Shown: in pieces, positions 55,353 to 63,957 of the stretch
Layout: each line of letters opens with the position of its first letter
Position numbering within the stretch: the stretch's first letter is position 1
Source: Deltaproteobacteria bacterium YD0425bin51
GTDB taxonomy: Bacteria > Desulfobacterota > Desulfobacteria > Desulfobacterales > YD0425bin51
Length of the DNA stretch: 64,000 nucleotides
Direction: 5' to 3'
Assembly: GCA_002753225.1 (NCBI GenBank)
Contig: PDZS01000012.1
Span: 1 to 64,000 of the forward strand
Position numbers and translations under genes: made by a program
Notes under the pieces: model-generated
Told to the model about the DNA's origin: nothing
The model's input: only the letters and a program-made list of their open reading frames with translations
Databases searched by the model: none

Positions 55353-55414
55353 CCTCTAATTAAAACTATGTTAGTGATTGATATCTTTGTAAATATAAAT
55401 AATGTATTAGAGGT
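55352..55414. repeat. Inverted repeat spanning the hdrC ribosome-binding site
   Basis: ACCTCTAAT (55352-55360) is perfectly inverted as ATTAGAGGT (55406-55414), with 45 bases between. The right arm contains GAGGT, the likely Shine-Dalgarno of the HdrC-like gene that starts at 55426. Base pairing would hide it. The pairing may also be chance in AT-rich DNA. Confidence 0.35.
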
Positions 55415-55425
55415 GTTTAAATATT

Positions 55426-56007
55426 ATGGACAACAATCAGCGTAAATTATTAAGTGGTCCAGTATATATTGATACTAAACCAAATCATTTGTTTTCTGCT
55501 GAAGTAGCTCAAAAATCTCATGTTGATTTTAATTTATGTTATCACTGCAGATGCTGCGGTAATGGCTGCCCTTTTGTTGAAATGATGGATTTCCCACCAA
55601 ATAGCATAATTAGGCTTGTGCAACTTGGGCTTAAAAAAGAAGCGCTAGGCTCATCTACCATATGGATTTGTGCTGGATGTCATACATGTTCAATGCAATG
55701 CCCAATGGCAATAGATATGGCTGCAATTATGGATTCATTGCGTCAAATATCTTTAGAAGAAAAGGCTAAAATTGGAGAGCCAGATGTTTTAGCGTTTCAC
55801 AAAGAAGTATTAAATTCCATAGAACGTTATGGGAGAACAAGCAAGCTTGACATAATGCTTAGATATAAAATTAAAACTAGAAATTTATTTTCAGATTTTA
55901 ATGTGGGACTTAAAATGATTACAAAGCGTAAACTTAATTTGATTCCATCTATAATAAAAGGGATAGAAAAATTCAAAGAACTTTTTAAAGGAAAACGAAA
56001 CTGGTAA
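55426..56007 (+). CDS. hdrC: HdrC-like heterodisulfide reductase subunit
   Basis: A 193-residue iron-sulfur protein. Two cysteine groups, CYHCRCCGNGCP (Cys38, 41, 44, 48) and CAGCHTCSMQCP (Cys82, 85, 88, 92), hold two [4Fe-4S] clusters as in HdrC. HdrC passes electrons to the HdrB disulfide-reducing subunit. Here it stands directly before an hdrB-like gene (gap 6). No hdrA, mvhD or flavin-containing partner is in the window. In anaerobes, hdrBC-like pairs also serve unlinked flavoproteins or thiol-based electron carriers. Function here is inferred. Confidence 0.88.
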   Translation: MDNNQRKLLSGPVYIDTKPNHLFSAEVAQKSHVDFNLCYHCRCCGNGCPFVEMMDFPPNSIIRLVQLGLKKEALGSSTIWICAGCHTCSMQCPMAIDMAAIMDSLRQISLEEKAKIGEPDVLAFHKEVLNSIERYGRTSKLDIMLRYKIKTRNLFSDFNVGLKMITKRKLNLIPSIIKGIEKFKELFKGKRNW

Positions 56008-56013
56008 ATTTAT

Positions 56014-56862
56014 ATGCCCAACAAAGCTAATATTGATGTTTCTTATTTTCCAGGATGCTCAATGGGTGCATCAGGAAATGAAAGCAATGCTTCTCTTTTA
56101 AGTTTCTGTAAAAATATAGGTTTTAACTTAATAGAACTTAAAGATTGGAGTTGCTGCGGTAGTTCATCAGCACACAGCGTTGACGCTGAACTAGCATTTA
56201 ATTTGGCAACTAGAAACCTTGCCATTGCGCCATCAACAAGACCCCTTCTTATAGCATGTCCAAATTGCTTACTTAGACTTAGGCAAGCATATATTAAATT
56301 AAAAAATGATAAAGAATATCTTGAAAAATATGAAAAAAAATGGGGGAAAAGATTTGAACCTAATCTTGAAATATGGCACTTTTTTGAGCTTATAGATAAT
56401 GTAGATTTTAATCTAGAAAAATTCAGAAAATTAAACAATATTAAATTTGTTTCATATTATGGCTGTATGCTGAATAGACCTCCAGATATGCGCTATGAAA
56501 AAAATTATTATGGATTTATGGAGAGAATCCTGTCAACTGCAGGTGGAATTCCTGTAAGATGGTCATATGCATCTAGATGCTGTGGTACTTTTTTAGCTGC
56601 TGTAAGACCTGAAGCAGTTACAGAAATGGTTAATAAGATTATGAAAGGAGCAATAGACGTTGGCGCTGAATGTATTGTTACAGCATGCATGATGTGTCAT
56701 ATGAATTTGGAGATTAGATGCACAATTAAACGCCCTATTCCGATCTTTCATTTATCAGAACTTTTATCCTTCATGTCTGGAAGTCCTATAACCCATAGCT
56801 CAATGTCCAAACATATAATTGATCCTATGCCATTACTTAGGGCAAAAGGTCTTATTAGATAA
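56014..56862 (+). CDS. hdrB: HdrB-like heterodisulfide reductase subunit
   Basis: A 282-residue protein with two CCG domains, the hallmark of HdrB. The first is YFPGCSMG, then WSCCGSSSAHS, then IACPNC. The second is YYGCMLNRP, then RCCGTFLA, then TACMMC. These hold the noncubane clusters that reduce heterodisulfides. Both domains look intact. It is expected to act with the HdrC-like protein encoded six bases upstream. The substrate (a disulfide or a persulfide) is unknown. A spacing of 27 bases with AAAGGAGG separates it from the TPR protein gene. Confidence 0.88.
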   Translation: MPNKANIDVSYFPGCSMGASGNESNASLLSFCKNIGFNLIELKDWSCCGSSSAHSVDAELAFNLATRNLAIAPSTRPLLIACPNCLLRLRQAYIKLKNDKEYLEKYEKKWGKRFEPNLEIWHFFELIDNVDFNLEKFRKLNNIKFVSYYGCMLNRPPDMRYEKNYYGFMERILSTAGGIPVRWSYASRCCGTFLAAVRPEAVTEMVNKIMKGAIDVGAECIVTACMMCHMNLEIRCTIKRPIPIFHLSELLSFMSGSPITHSSMSKHIIDPMPLLRAKGLIR

Positions 56863-56889
56863 CTTGTAAAGACAAAGGAGGGTTGCCAA

Positions 56890-57636
56890 ATGAGAAAAAT
56901 ATTCATTTGGTTTTTCATTATTTTTTCTTTTCTATCTTCTAATATATATTCATCTGAAACTACAAAGTTATTTCTAAATGCCATTTCATCATATAAATCA
57001 GGTAATTATAATGACACGATTAAAGACTTCTCTCAAATTATAGAGAGTGGAATTTCAAATGGTAAATTGTTTTATAATTTGGGAAATGCTTACCTAAAAA
57101 ATAATGATTTAGGAAATGCAATTCTTTGGTATAAAAGAGCATTAAAGCTAACACCAAATGACCCTGATTTAAAATTTAATTTAAATTATGCCATATCCCT
57201 TGTTCGTGATCAGAAAGAAGAAGATATATCTCCATTTAGCCGTATCTTTTTTTTCTGGAAATATCTTTTAAATCCAGTAACAATTCAATGGATAGGAATA
57301 CTTTCCAGTTTTTCATTTTTTATTTTAGTTAGTGTACGTTTTATTTTAAAAAATAAAATATTAAATATTATCAGTTTATTTGCAGGTTTTATATTTGTTA
57401 TTTTTACATTAACTTCATTTTATATTTTTTATGAGGAAGCAAATTTTAAAAAAGGAGTAATTCTAAAACCTGAAGTCTCTGTTCGTTCAGGTTTTGATAA
57501 GGGCTCAACAGAATTATTTCGTCTGCATGCTGGAACAATTATTACTATCCAAAAAAGTGACCAAGAATTTTTAAAGATATATTTTGCAGATGGTAAAATT
57601 GGATGGATAAAAAAAGAAGAGATAGGAATAATATAA
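56890..57636 (+). CDS. TPR and SH3-domain membrane protein (BatE-like)
   Basis: A 248-residue exported protein. A signal peptide ends near NIYSSETT. Three TPR-like repeats occupy residues 25-105 (FYNLGNAYLKNNDLGNAIL). Two hydrophobic segments follow (about 140-160 and 165-190). A C-terminal SH3-like fold ends GWIKKEEIGII. This layout matches BatE in aerotolerance operons, but the other bat genes are absent. The start is ATG at 56890, preceded by AAAGGAGG. It most likely works with the VWA protein type elsewhere, but there is no direct link in the sequence. Confidence 0.72.
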   Translation: MRKIFIWFFIIFSFLSSNIYSSETTKLFLNAISSYKSGNYNDTIKDFSQIIESGISNGKLFYNLGNAYLKNNDLGNAILWYKRALKLTPNDPDLKFNLNYAISLVRDQKEEDISPFSRIFFFWKYLLNPVTIQWIGILSSFSFFILVSVRFILKNKILNIISLFAGFIFVIFTLTSFYIFYEEANFKKGVILKPEVSVRSGFDKGSTELFRLHAGTIITIQKSDQEFLKIYFADGKIGWIKKEEIGII

Positions 57637-57637
57637 A

Positions 57638-59317
57638 ATGCCTCAATTTGTTTATGTACGTGAGAATACAGATAAAGGTATAAAATGGAAAACCATAGAT
57701 TTATCTACACAATCTTTAGATGATATAAGCAGTCTTATAAATAGTTATTATGTAAATCAAATCGAACTGGAAAAACAAAATAAAGAACTTAAAATTAATA
57801 ATGATAGATTAAATGGTCTGTTTTTAAATTACTCATATTTATATGAAAATGCTCCTTTTGGCTGTTTTACCCTAGATATGAATGGATTAATTGTTGGAGT
57901 AAACAGTACAGTTTTAAAACTTCTTTCAATAGAAAAAGATAAAATTATAAATAAACCTCTACAAATTTTCATAGCAAACGATGATATAGTTGTATTTTAT
58001 ATGCTTCGCAGTAAAGCTATTTCTAGTAATACAACTCAAGTTGGAGAGATAAAGTTTAAAAAAAAAGATGGTCTTTTGCCAGTTCAGATAAATTGCATGA
58101 GGATAGATGACAGTAAAGATAATCTAAAAAAGATTATGGTGACTGTTTTTGATTTTACAGAAGTAATGAAAGCACGCGTAGCAATTAGCTCTCGTTATGA
58201 ATTTGAAAAAATTATTGCAACATTATCTAGAAAATTGATTGCATCACCTTTTGATAATATAGATGAGGTCATAAATGCAAGCCTTCAAAATATAGGTGTT
58301 TTTTCAGGTGTTGATAGAGTCTATATCTGTATGTTTTCGAGTAATATGGAAATCCTTACTATTACTCATGAATGGTGCGCAAAAGATATATCTCCGCTTA
58401 TACCCCATGTAAATAAAATTTCAGTCAATAAATTTTTTCCATTTCTTGAAAAAATAAAGCGCCTTGAAACAATTCAAGTTCCTAATATTTTGAATATGCC
58501 TTTAGAAGAGAAAATAAATTTAGGAATTTTTCATATAGATGATTTAAAGTCTTTTATTATAACACCTTTGATTTATTCTAAAAACATAGTTGGTATAATT
58601 GGCTGTGATTCAAAAACCATAAGAAAAAACTGGTCACAGGATTTAATCAATTTAATTAAAATTTCCGGAGATATTTTTACTTCTGGCCTTATGCGGAATA
58701 AAGAACAGGGAAAAGAACATATTGAGGAAATTGAAGAGATATTGATTACAGATTTTGAGGAAATAGGTATTCCTGAAAATAACTGGAAGTTTGAAAAGAA
58801 AACCAACATTGATGCAGAATCAATTGAATCATTACCAAAAGCATTTGTTAAAAAAGATAATACTGTAATAATTTCTTGTCCCCAGTGTATGAGGCAGAAA
58901 ATCATTACAACCAATGAAATAAATGGACTTGGAAATATTTTAGATATAATGTGTCCATGCAATTATTCTTTTGATATAAAACTAGAATACAGAAGATCAT
59001 ATCGTAAAACAATTAATTTAGATGGAGTATTTATTCGTCTACCTCCTGAAAATGTTAAAATAATAGCTTCTACAGAAGAAGATTGGGGGAGAATAAGAAT
59101 TGAAAATATTTCAATTAAAGGTATTGGCTTTACAACTCCAAAACCTAATATGCTGATGACAGGAGAAAGATGCAAAGTTAAATTCACATTAAATGATGAA
59201 CTGAGATCTGTTATAGATGTCAGAGCAGTTGTAAGGGGTGTAAGGGACAATTATATAGGCTGTGAATTTATTGAAGGTGATAAGTATAGTAAAATTCTAG
59301 GATTTTACTTAAAATGA
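57638..59317 (+). CDS. PAS-GAF-zinc-ribbon-PilZ signalling protein
   Basis: A 559-residue cytoplasmic protein. It has a PAS domain (about 60-175), a GAF domain (about 185-350), and a small Cys pair region (CPQC near 408 and CPC near 437) that could bind zinc. The C-terminal PilZ domain (about 450-559) has RRSYR and NISIKGIG, the conserved c-di-GMP ligands. It would join two small-molecule or redox signals to c-di-GMP. The stop overlaps the start of the next hybrid kinase by four bases, so the two are co-translated. No output enzyme is attached. Confidence 0.8.
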   Translation: MPQFVYVRENTDKGIKWKTIDLSTQSLDDISSLINSYYVNQIELEKQNKELKINNDRLNGLFLNYSYLYENAPFGCFTLDMNGLIVGVNSTVLKLLSIEKDKIINKPLQIFIANDDIVVFYMLRSKAISSNTTQVGEIKFKKKDGLLPVQINCMRIDDSKDNLKKIMVTVFDFTEVMKARVAISSRYEFEKIIATLSRKLIASPFDNIDEVINASLQNIGVFSGVDRVYICMFSSNMEILTITHEWCAKDISPLIPHVNKISVNKFFPFLEKIKRLETIQVPNILNMPLEEKINLGIFHIDDLKSFIITPLIYSKNIVGIIGCDSKTIRKNWSQDLINLIKISGDIFTSGLMRNKEQGKEHIEEIEEILITDFEEIGIPENNWKFEKKTNIDAESIESLPKAFVKKDNTVIISCPQCMRQKIITTNEINGLGNILDIMCPCNYSFDIKLEYRRSYRKTINLDGVFIRLPPENVKIIASTEEDWGRIRIENISIKGIGFTTPKPNMLMTGERCKVKFTLNDELRSVIDVRAVVRGVRDNYIGCEFIEGDKYSKILGFYLK

Positions 59318-62046
59318 TTAAAGTTAAAGAAAAAGAAATTAGGTTCAGCCGTAGAATTTCTATCAGGCAGGCAGTAACAACACTTTTCTTTGCACTTTTA
59401 CTAAGCATTTTAATTAGTACCTTTCAAATAAGCATTGATTTTACTAAAGAAAAAAAAGAGATACAATCAACTATACTGCAGATTATAAATATGTTTAAAG
59501 AACAGGCAACACTTGCAGCTTATTCATCTAGTAAGTCAATGGCTGAAAAAATTATAAACGGAATATTTGAATACAAATATTTTTCTTTAGTTCAAATCAA
59601 AAATGAAGTTGGACTTATACTTGCTGAAAAATATAGACCAAAGACAACTATCAGATTTAAAAGGCTATCTGATTTTTTTTTAGATCAGCAAACAGATTAC
59701 AATTTTTCACTTTTTCAAAAAGATGTTGAAGAGTCAGTTGGCTCTTTAATTGTTCATATTGATAAATATTCAGTTGTTGATAATTTTATAAATAGATCTT
59801 TTCTAATTATAATAACTGCAATAATCCAAAATGTAATTTTATCATTTATTTTAACTTTAGTTTTTTATCGTATTTTAACGCTTCCAATACTAAAAATTGT
59901 AAAGAGCCTTTCAAATGTAAATCCAGCCTCTCCTTCTTCTAATCGTTTAAATAGTCCTTTTCGCCACGAAAATGATGAATTAGGTTTAATTGTTGATACC
60001 ATAAACAATTTGTTATATGAATTTGAAGAAAGCCTTTCAAAGAAAAGAGATTCAGATAATGCTATGCGTGAATCTGAAAGGAAATATAGAAATATATTTG
60101 AAAACGCTACAGAAGGTATATTTCAATATAAAACTGATGGAAGTATTTTAACTGCAAATCTTGCTATGGCTCAAATATGTGGATATGATTCAGTTAATGA
60201 GTTTATAACAAATGTTAATTTTAAAGATTTATCAGTTGATAAATCAAAATTAGAAGAATACAAAACTATTTTAAGAAATGAAGGAAAAGTAAAAAACTTT
60301 GAATGTAAAATATACAATAAAAACAAAGACACTATAGATATATCTATAAATACACATAAAGCATATGATGATGTTGGAAAATTTGTATATTTTGAAGGAA
60401 TACTCGAAGACATAACTCAAAAGAAAAAAACAGCACAGCTACAAATTGCAAAAGAAGCAGCAGAAGCCTCCAATAAAGCTAAAGGTGAATTTCTAGCAAA
60501 TATGAGCCATGAGATAAGAACGCCTATGAATGGCATTATTGGAATGACAGGGCTTTTGATGGATACGGATCTTGTAAAAGAACAACGTGAATATACTGAA
60601 ATAATAAAATACAGCGCTGAATCTCTTCTCACAATAATTAATGACATACTTGATTTTTCAAAAATTGAGTCAGGAAAAATTGAATTTGAAACAATTGATT
60701 TTAACATAAGAACTACAGTTGAAGAAGTTGGTGAGCTTATGTCAGTTAAAGCTCACGAAAAAAATATAGAATTTGCCTGTTTAATTCATTATGATGTCCC
60801 ATCATTACTTTGCGGAGATCCTGGCAGACTCCGCCAGATTTTACTTAACATCTGCGGAAACTCTATTAAATTTACACATAAAGGTGGAGTTATTTTGCGA
60901 GTTTTTTTAGAGTATGAAACTGAAGAATCTGCAAAAATCAAATTTGCAATAACAGACACAGGAATTGGTATTCCTAAAACCCATCAGGATAAGCTTTTTA
61001 AGTCTTTTTCACAGATAGATGCTTCTACAACCAGAAAATATGGTGGAACAGGTTTGGGACTTGCTATTTCAAAACGACTTGCTGAAATGATGGGTGGTGA
61101 AATTGGAGTTGAGAGTGAAGAAGGAAAAGGATCAACCTTTTGGTTTACAACAATTTTAAAAAAACAATTAGAAGTTTCAGAGCCATTAAAGACTCTTCCA
61201 GCAAATATTTGCGGTAAAAGGATTTTAGTAGTAGATGATAATTCAATCAATATTGAGATATTATCAGCTTATTTAGGTTCCTTCGGCTGCAGAAATACAT
61301 CTGTTTTAAGTGGCAATGATGCTATTTCTGAGCTTAAAGGAGGAGTTAAAATTAATGATCCTTTTGAACTAGTTATTTTGGATTATATGATGCCTGGTAT
61401 AGATGGCGAGGCTGTTGGGAAGATTATAAAGAATGAACCGGATTTAAAAAACACAAAACTTGCTATGCTTTCATCAAGAGGATTGCGAGGGGATGCTCAC
61501 CGAATGAGAGATATCGGCTTTTGTGCTTATTTAACAAAACCAATAAAAAGGGATCAGCTTTTTGACTGCTTAGTTACAGTTTTTAGTGATGAACCTAAAA
61601 AAGAAGCTGCAGAAGAAGATAAAAAACCTTTATTTATAACTCGTTATACATTGGCTGATGCAAAAAAACGACGTGTTAGAATATTGCTTGCTGATGACAA
61701 TACCGTAAACCAAAAACTAGCTCTTACTTATTTAAAAAAGTTTGGTTATCATGCTGATGCTGTTGGAAATGGAAAAGAAGTGATTACTGCACTTGAAATG
61801 ATAGATTATAATCTGGTTTTAATGGATGTTCAAATGCCTGAGATGGATGGTTTAGAAGCAACCAAAGCTATCAGAAATAAAGAATCAAAGGTTAAAAATC
61901 AGAATATTCCAATTGTTGCAATGACTGCACGCGCAATGAAAGGAGATCGTGAAAAATGTATTGAATCAGGCATGAATGATTATGTTTCAAAACCAATAAA
62001 CCCACAAAAACTGCTTGATACAATAGAAAAGCTTTTGGCAATTTAA
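59314..62046 (+). CDS. Membrane hybrid histidine kinase with two receivers
   Basis: A 910-residue protein. TM1 (about 20-42), a short periplasmic segment, and TM2 (about 165-190) lead to a PAS domain (250-375). HisKA follows ([16 protein letters not shown]), then HATPase (NICGNSIKFT, DTGIGIP, GGTGLGLAIS) and two receivers. These are RILVVDDNSINIE with VILDYMMPGIDG (about 635-755) and RILLADDNTVNQK with LVLMDVQMPEMDG (about 785-905). There is no HPt domain, so phosphate must pass to a separate one. It is coupled to the PilZ protein upstream. A 12-base-pair hairpin follows the stop. Confidence 0.9.
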   Translation: MIKVKEKEIRFSRRISIRQAVTTLFFALLLSILISTFQISIDFTKEKKEIQSTILQIINMFKEQATLAAYSSSKSMAEKIINGIFEYKYFSLVQIKNEVGLILAEKYRPKTTIRFKRLSDFFLDQQTDYNFSLFQKDVEESVGSLIVHIDKYSVVDNFINRSFLIIITAIIQNVILSFILTLVFYRILTLPILKIVKSLSNVNPASPSSNRLNSPFRHENDELGLIVDTINNLLYEFEESLSKKRDSDNAMRESERKYRNIFENATEGIFQYKTDGSILTANLAMAQICGYDSVNEFITNVNFKDLSVDKSKLEEYKTILRNEGKVKNFECKIYNKNKDTIDISINTHKAYDDVGKFVYFEGILEDITQKKKTAQLQIAKEAAEASNKAKGEFLANMSHEIRTPMNGIIGMTGLLMDTDLVKEQREYTEIIKYSAESLLTIINDILDFSKIESGKIEFETIDFNIRTTVEEVGELMSVKAHEKNIEFACLIHYDVPSLLCGDPGRLRQILLNICGNSIKFTHKGGVILRVFLEYETEESAKIKFAITDTGIGIPKTHQDKLFKSFSQIDASTTRKYGGTGLGLAISKRLAEMMGGEIGVESEEGKGSTFWFTTILKKQLEVSEPLKTLPANICGKRILVVDDNSINIEILSAYLGSFGCRNTSVLSGNDAISELKGGVKINDPFELVILDYMMPGIDGEAVGKIIKNEPDLKNTKLAMLSSRGLRGDAHRMRDIGFCAYLTKPIKRDQLFDCLVTVFSDEPKKEAAEEDKKPLFITRYTLADAKKRRVRILLADDNTVNQKLALTYLKKFGYHADAVGNGKEVITALEMIDYNLVLMDVQMPEMDGLEATKAIRNKESKVKNQNIPIVAMTARAMKGDREKCIESGMNDYVSKPINPQKLLDTIEKLLAI

Positions 62047-62077
62047 GATTTGACAATTATTAAAAAATTGTCAAATC
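62047..62077 (+). terminator. Stem-loop after the hybrid kinase gene
   Basis: GATTTGACAATT (62047-62058) and AATTGTCAAATC (62066-62077) form a perfect 12-base-pair stem with a 7-base loop, starting directly after the stop codon. There is no T-run after it, so it may stabilise the mRNA or act as a Rho-dependent end rather than a classic terminator. Confidence 0.5.
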
Positions 62078-62126
62078 TATCAAAGTTAGTAGTACAAAAC
62101 TTTTAATGGAGAAGGAGGTAATATAG

Positions 62127-62693
62127 ATGGAAGTCAGTTTAGACAGCATAATGGGTAAGTTAAGGAAAATTCCTTATTTCCCTTCAATTCAAACAAAAAC
62201 AAAGTATTTGGTAGTTGATGTAAGCCTTACTGTTATAGGAACTGCTTTTGAAGAAGTTTCAAAAAGTGTTACTGAGTTAAAAAGTGAAATTTATGACTGG
62301 AACGACGGTCGAAGAGCTGCAATTGGAGTTTTGCCAAAAGGACCTTACATTACCCTTGAAAAACGAGGAGATCAAATTCATTATTTGGGTAAAGGGCTAA
62401 AATCTCCTGACGTAACTTTTTTCTTTAAGAATTTAGATTCTGCATTTTTAGTTTTTACTGCTCAGATGAGCGCCCATCAGGCAGCTTCAGAGTGTAGAGT
62501 ATTAGTTGACGGGAATAACGCCTATGCTATGGAATTAAATAGGGCGCTTTCTATTGTTGAGACATATCTTTTTCCTTCTCTTATACTAAATATGTTATTT
62601 AAAAGACCACCAAAATTAGATATGGATCAGCAGATTTTAAAGGGTAAAATTGGTTTATCGTTAGTTCCAGCTTTAATAAAAAAGATAGTTTAA
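62127..62693 (+). CDS. SCP2-like small protein, function unknown
   Basis: A 188-residue protein without signal peptide or clear membrane helix. The centre (TFFFKNLDSAFLVFTAQMSA, then ECRVLVDGNNAYAMEL) has the feel of the SCP2 sterol-carrier fold, which binds lipids or hydrophobic ligands. The similarity is weak and was judged by eye. It is the first gene of a short run with an iron alcohol dehydrogenase (gap 22), so it might bind a hydrophobic substrate or product. GAAGGAGG precedes the ATG. Confidence 0.5.
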   Translation: MEVSLDSIMGKLRKIPYFPSIQTKTKYLVVDVSLTVIGTAFEEVSKSVTELKSEIYDWNDGRRAAIGVLPKGPYITLEKRGDQIHYLGKGLKSPDVTFFFKNLDSAFLVFTAQMSAHQAASECRVLVDGNNAYAMELNRALSIVETYLFPSLILNMLFKRPPKLDMDQQILKGKIGLSLVPALIKKIV

Positions 62694-62715
62694 AAATAAA
62701 GGAGGATTTTAATTT

Positions 62716-63891
62716 ATGTTACCTAATTATTATCAATATTATTGTCCAGTAAAAATTCTTTCAGGAAGTATGGCAGTCAGCAATATTCCATTTGAAATGG
62801 GTACACTTGGTTCAAAAAAAGCTATGATTGTAACTGATAGAGGAGTTGTAGGAGCAGGGCTTATTGAAATTATTAAAGCAGCTTTTTCTGATTCAGATAA
62901 GGAAATAGGCTATATTTTTGATGAAGTTCCACCAGATTCTAGTGACAGAATTGTAAATAAACTAGCAAAGATTTACAAAGATACAAGATGCGATTGTTTT
63001 CTTGCAGTAGGAGGAGGAAGCGCTATAGATACTGCAAAAGGAGCAAACATTGTTATTTCTGAAAAGACAGATGATCTTCTGAAATTACAAGGTGCAGAAA
63101 GAATTCATGCCCAGCTTCAACCAATGATTGCTGTTCCTACAACTGCTGGAACAGGTTCAGAAGTAACAAAGGTTTCAGTTGTTTATAATGAAGGGGCTAA
63201 AGTTAAAATGGCTTTTGTCTCAGACAAATTGTATCCAAATGTCGCTGTTATTGACCCTAGAATGACAATGACAATGCCTCCTAAAATAACTGCTGCAACT
63301 GGTATGGATGCTTTAACACATGCAGTGGAGGCATATACTTGCCTTCAAAAAAACCCAATTGATGATGCATTAGCAAAACTTGCAATAGATTTAATCAGAA
63401 AATATCTTGTTCGTGCAACAGAAAACGGCAAAGATGAAGAAGCAAGACTTGGAATGGCAAATGCCGCATTATTTGCAGGAATTTCCTTTTCAAATTCAAT
63501 GGTAGGAGTAGTTCATGCGCTAGCCCATTCCATTGGCGCAGTTGCTCATGTACCTCATGGAGTTGCAAATGCAATTCTTCTACCATGGTGCCTTGAATAC
63601 AACATTAATAAAGTTCCCCAGTTTATTGCTGAACTTTCACCATTGTTAGGTCTATCCCCAGAATATTTAACTCCAAAAGAACAGGCTGAAAAAAGCATTT
63701 CTCATATTAGAAATCTTTTAAATAAATTAAATCAGATTTCAGGCCTGCCAATAAGGCTTAGAGATGCAGGAGTAACAGAAGAAAAACTTCCAAAAGCCGC
63801 AAAAATTGCTATAAATGACGGTGCAGTTATTTATAATCCAGAAGAAGTTTCCTATGACGATGCACTAGAAATTTATAAAAAAGCTTTCTAA
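62716..63891 (+). CDS. Iron-containing alcohol dehydrogenase
   Basis: A 391-residue group III metal-dependent NAD(P) oxidoreductase. The nucleotide-binding GGGSAIDTAKG, TTAGTGSEVTKVSV and the metal-binding block DALTHAVEAYTC are visible. The second metal block is HALAHSIGAVAHVPHG. The family interconverts alcohols and aldehydes, and some members act on glycerol or butanol; specificity is not visible. AAAGGAGG precedes the ATG at 62716. A terminator follows its stop within 14 bases. Confidence 0.93.
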   Translation: MLPNYYQYYCPVKILSGSMAVSNIPFEMGTLGSKKAMIVTDRGVVGAGLIEIIKAAFSDSDKEIGYIFDEVPPDSSDRIVNKLAKIYKDTRCDCFLAVGGGSAIDTAKGANIVISEKTDDLLKLQGAERIHAQLQPMIAVPTTAGTGSEVTKVSVVYNEGAKVKMAFVSDKLYPNVAVIDPRMTMTMPPKITAATGMDALTHAVEAYTCLQKNPIDDALAKLAIDLIRKYLVRATENGKDEEARLGMANAALFAGISFSNSMVGVVHALAHSIGAVAHVPHGVANAILLPWCLEYNINKVPQFIAELSPLLGLSPEYLTPKEQAEKSISHIRNLLNKLNQISGLPIRLRDAGVTEEKLPKAAKIAINDGAVIYNPEEVSYDDALEIYKKAF

Positions 63892-63904
63892 TTTCTAAGT
63901 TAAG

Positions 63905-63940
63905 GGCATGGCATATCTATTATGTCATGCCAATTTTTTT
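63905..63940 (+). terminator. Rho-independent terminator after the alcohol dehydrogenase gene
   Basis: GGCATG-G-CATA (63905-63915) pairs with TATG-T-CATGCC (63921-63931) through 11 positions, one of them G-U, with a 5-base loop and a following T-run. It lies between the dehydrogenase stop and the next gene, although that gene starts only 17 bases later. Confidence 0.8.
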
Positions 63941-63957
63941 ACAGGAGATAAAAAAAC

